Shown here in pieces: positions 5,530 to 6,917 of a stretch of DNA of 6,917 nucleotides. Within the stretch, counting starts at the first letter, position 1. Every line of letters begins with the position of its first letter. Where the stretch lies: the NCBI GenBank assembly GCA_007131435.1, contig SLQM01000230.1, forward strand, positions 1-6,917. Reading direction: 5' to 3'. The translations under genes and the position numbers were made by a program. The notes under the pieces were generated by a model. The model saw only the letters and a list, made by a program, of their open reading frames with translations. It did no database searches and had not been told where the DNA came from. The DNA is from Syntrophomonadaceae bacterium (GTDB lineage: Bacteria > Bacillota > Dethiobacteria > DTU022).

Positions 5530-6629
5530 CAATTCATCCCTCTCTGACTTTCGGGATCAACCATCTCCAGGAAAGCTTTCAACTCTTGTTTAAAACTATC
5601 AAATAAAAGCTCTGTTTTTACAGTCTTAATTACTCTACCTTTACAAAATATTACTCCCTGCTTTTTACCTGCAGAGATTCCGATATCAGCTTCCCTGGCT
5701 TCTCCGGGCCCATTAACAATACATCCCATAACAGCTACTTTAATTGGTAATTGATACCCTTTTAATAACTTTTCTACTTCACTGGTTAGGGTTTGTAAAT
5801 CTGCTTCACAGCGCCCACAGGTAGGGCACGAAATAAGTTCAGGTCCAAAAGACCTTATTTCTAAAGCCTGCAGTATGCTTTTTGCGGCCTTCACTTCCTC
5901 AACCGGATGAGCAGTAAGTGATACCCGAATTGTATCGCCTATACCTTCTGCTAACAGGGTACCAATGCCTATTGCACTCTTGATCAAACCTCTTGCTGGC
6001 GGACCGGCTTCTGTAACCCCAATGTGTAATGGATAATCGCTGGTTTCAGAAAAAAGCCTGCAAGCACAGATTGTTGTATAAACTGTTGAAGCTTTCAGGG
6101 AAAAGACCAGGTTCCCGAAAGAAACATCTTCAAAGTATTCCTGATAGCGGATGGCAGAATAAACAAGCGCTTCTGGCGTAACAGCACCGTATTTTTCTAG
6201 TAAATCCTTTTCAAGCGAACCTGAATTTATACCTACCCTGATGGCGACATTATATTTATCAGCTTTTTCTGCAAGCGCCAACAGGTTTTTCCTTCCGCCT
6301 ATATTTCCTGGGTTAATTCTTACTTTTGCTGCTCCGTTTTCTATAGCCCTGAAAGCCAGGTCGACATCAAAATGTATATCAGCAATAATTGGAACCGGGC
6401 TGAATTTCACATAAACTTCCAATGCTTTAGCAGATTCACGATCAGGGACAGCAAGGCGAACCATTTCACAACCCGCATTTATAAGTTCATTTAGCTGCGC
6501 CGTTGTAGAAGGGATATCAGATGTTTTTGTATTAGTCATTGATTGTATCGCTATCGGGGATTTACCACCAATGCTTAATTTACCAACCTTGACTGTTCTT
6601 GTTAACCTGCGTGCTATTCTTTCCCCCAT
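5529..6629 (-). CDS. ispG: 4-hydroxy-3-methylbut-2-enyl diphosphate synthase (flavodoxin/ferredoxin-dependent) IspG
   Basis: IspG (GcpE) reductively converts 2-C-methyl-D-erythritol 2,4-cyclodiphosphate to HMBPP, the penultimate step of the MEP isoprenoid pathway, in the cytoplasm. The 366-residue protein is the standard two-domain bacterial form. A TIM-barrel domain (about 1-260) contains IQSMTNTKT, ADIHFD, RINPGNIG, RVGINSGSLE and HIGVTEAGP. The C-terminal Fe-S domain carries CPTCGRC (Cys268, Cys271) and MGCIVNGPGE (Cys303, Glu310). These residues keep the ligand spacing of the E. coli 4Fe-4S cluster, so the enzyme appears active. The start is the ATG at 6629; an in-frame TAA stands directly before it. 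An AGGGGA motif lies about 11 nt upstream, a slightly long spacing. The gene follows rseP by 21 nt, and its stop overlaps the glycosyltransferase start. Confidence 0.98.
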   Translation of the reverse strand: MGERIARRLTRTVKVGKLSIGGKSPIAIQSMTNTKTSDIPSTTAQLNELINAGCEMVRLAVPDRESAKALEVYVKFSPVPIIADIHFDVDLAFRAIENGAAKVRINPGNIGGRKNLLALAEKADKYNVAIRVGINSGSLEKDLLEKYGAVTPEALVYSAIRYQEYFEDVSFGNLVFSLKASTVYTTICACRLFSETSDYPLHIGVTEAGPPARGLIKSAIGIGTLLAEGIGDTIRVSLTAHPVEEVKAAKSILQALEIRSFGPELISCPTCGRCEADLQTLTSEVEKLLKGYQLPIKVAVMGCIVNGPGEAREADIGISAGKKQGVIFCKGRVIKTVKTELLFDSFKQELKAFLEMVDPESQRGMN

Positions 6630-6650
6630 TTAAACCAGCTTCCCCTAAAC

Positions 6651-6917
6651 CTAGTTTCCAGGAGCAATAAAAAACCTCAGGATATCCTGATATGTAATAA
6701 AAAGAATCAAAACAATTAGTAATGCAAAACCGATAAAATGGATCATTCCCTCTTTTTCTGGATCTATTTTTTTACCTCTAACTGCTTCAACCATGAGGAA
6801 CAACAATCTTCCCCCGTCAAGTGCAGGAATTGGTAGAAGGTTCATTATTCCAAGACTGATACTAATCAGAGCCGTTAAAAGCAGTAGGTTAACAAAGCCA
6901 GTCTGGGCAACTTCCCC
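6651..6917 (-). CDS. rseP: RIP metalloprotease RseP (site-2 protease), C-terminal part (cut by window edge)
   Basis: The last 88 residues are visible; the frame is open to the right edge, and the ATG at 6845 is internal. The part shown has a transmembrane segment (TGFVNLLLLTALISISLGIM), then the NLLPIPALDGGRL motif, which supplies the conserved Asp ligand of the zinc site in the M50 family. A short basic loop with RGKKIDPEKEG precedes a final transmembrane segment (about HFIGFALLIVLILFIT) and a short tail. RseP homologues cut membrane-embedded anti-sigma factors or signal peptide remnants in the cytoplasmic membrane. The HExxH motif and PDZ domain lie outside the window. Placement just before ispG is typical for Clostridia, where dxr-rseP-ispG is common. 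Confidence 0.95.
   Translation of the reverse strand, partial: GEVAQTGFVNLLLLTALISISLGIMNLLPIPALDGGRLLFLMVEAVRGKKIDPEKEGMIHFIGFALLIVLILFITYQDILRFFIAPGN

Noticed and set aside
5530..5532. TTG one codon upstream of the glycosyltransferase ATG as start
   Set aside because: The adjacent ATG is the normal codon, gives the usual TGATG coupling with ispG and loses nothing.
1..6917. Mobile element, CRISPR array, toxin-antitoxin or defence cassette
   Set aside because: All sequence except short gaps belongs to conserved housekeeping genes and one glycosyltransferase; no direct repeats, transposase, integrase or tRNA were seen.

Overview
All supported genes lie on the minus strand and read from right to left. 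The window looks chromosomal, from a low-to-moderate GC Firmicute, most likely a Clostridia-class anaerobe. The reasons are the rseP-ispG block placed directly before rimP-nusA-ylxR-infB-rbfA-nrnA, the strong GGAGG-type ribosome binding sites, Firmicute-type NusA and IF2 sequences, and the presence of YlxR/RnpM and an NrnA-type DHH phosphoesterase. GC content looks like roughly 40% by eye; I did not count it. I cannot name the genus.

Layout in transcription order: the 3' end of rseP, a site-2 intramembrane metalloprotease (cut by the window edge at 6917); ispG, the 4Fe-4S enzyme of the MEP isoprenoid pathway; a family 2 glycosyltransferase with an ATG overlapping the ispG stop (TGATG); a 126-nt gap with a candidate promoter, a strong hairpin and the rimP ribosome binding site; rimP; nusA; ylxR (rnpM); infB; rbfA; and the 5' end of nrnA (cut by the window edge at 1).

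The first block concerns envelope and isoprenoid functions: RseP works in the membrane, IspG supplies isoprenoid precursors, and the glycosyltransferase may use sugar donors and possibly polyprenyl phosphate. The second block is the conserved transcription/translation operon: RimP and RbfA mature the 30S subunit, NusA controls pausing and termination, RnpM modulates RNase P, IF2 places initiator tRNA, and NrnA degrades nanoRNAs and/or pAp. Genes in the second block are tightly packed. There are 8-nt ATGANTAA-type overlaps at rimP/nusA and nusA/ylxR, and rbfA overlaps nrnA by 26-29 nt, which suggests translational coupling.

I see no mobile element, CRISPR array, tRNA, rRNA, phage gene or defence system. 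The window is a housekeeping operon, and I found no convincing new biological system. The points most worth a second look are the rimP leader hairpin (a possible NusA-responsive attenuator), a glycosyltransferase where relatives often carry proS or polC, the absence of ylxQ and ylxP from their usual places, a TTG start forced on infB, and a Ser in place of a normally conserved Cys in the IF2 fMet-tRNA-binding domain.
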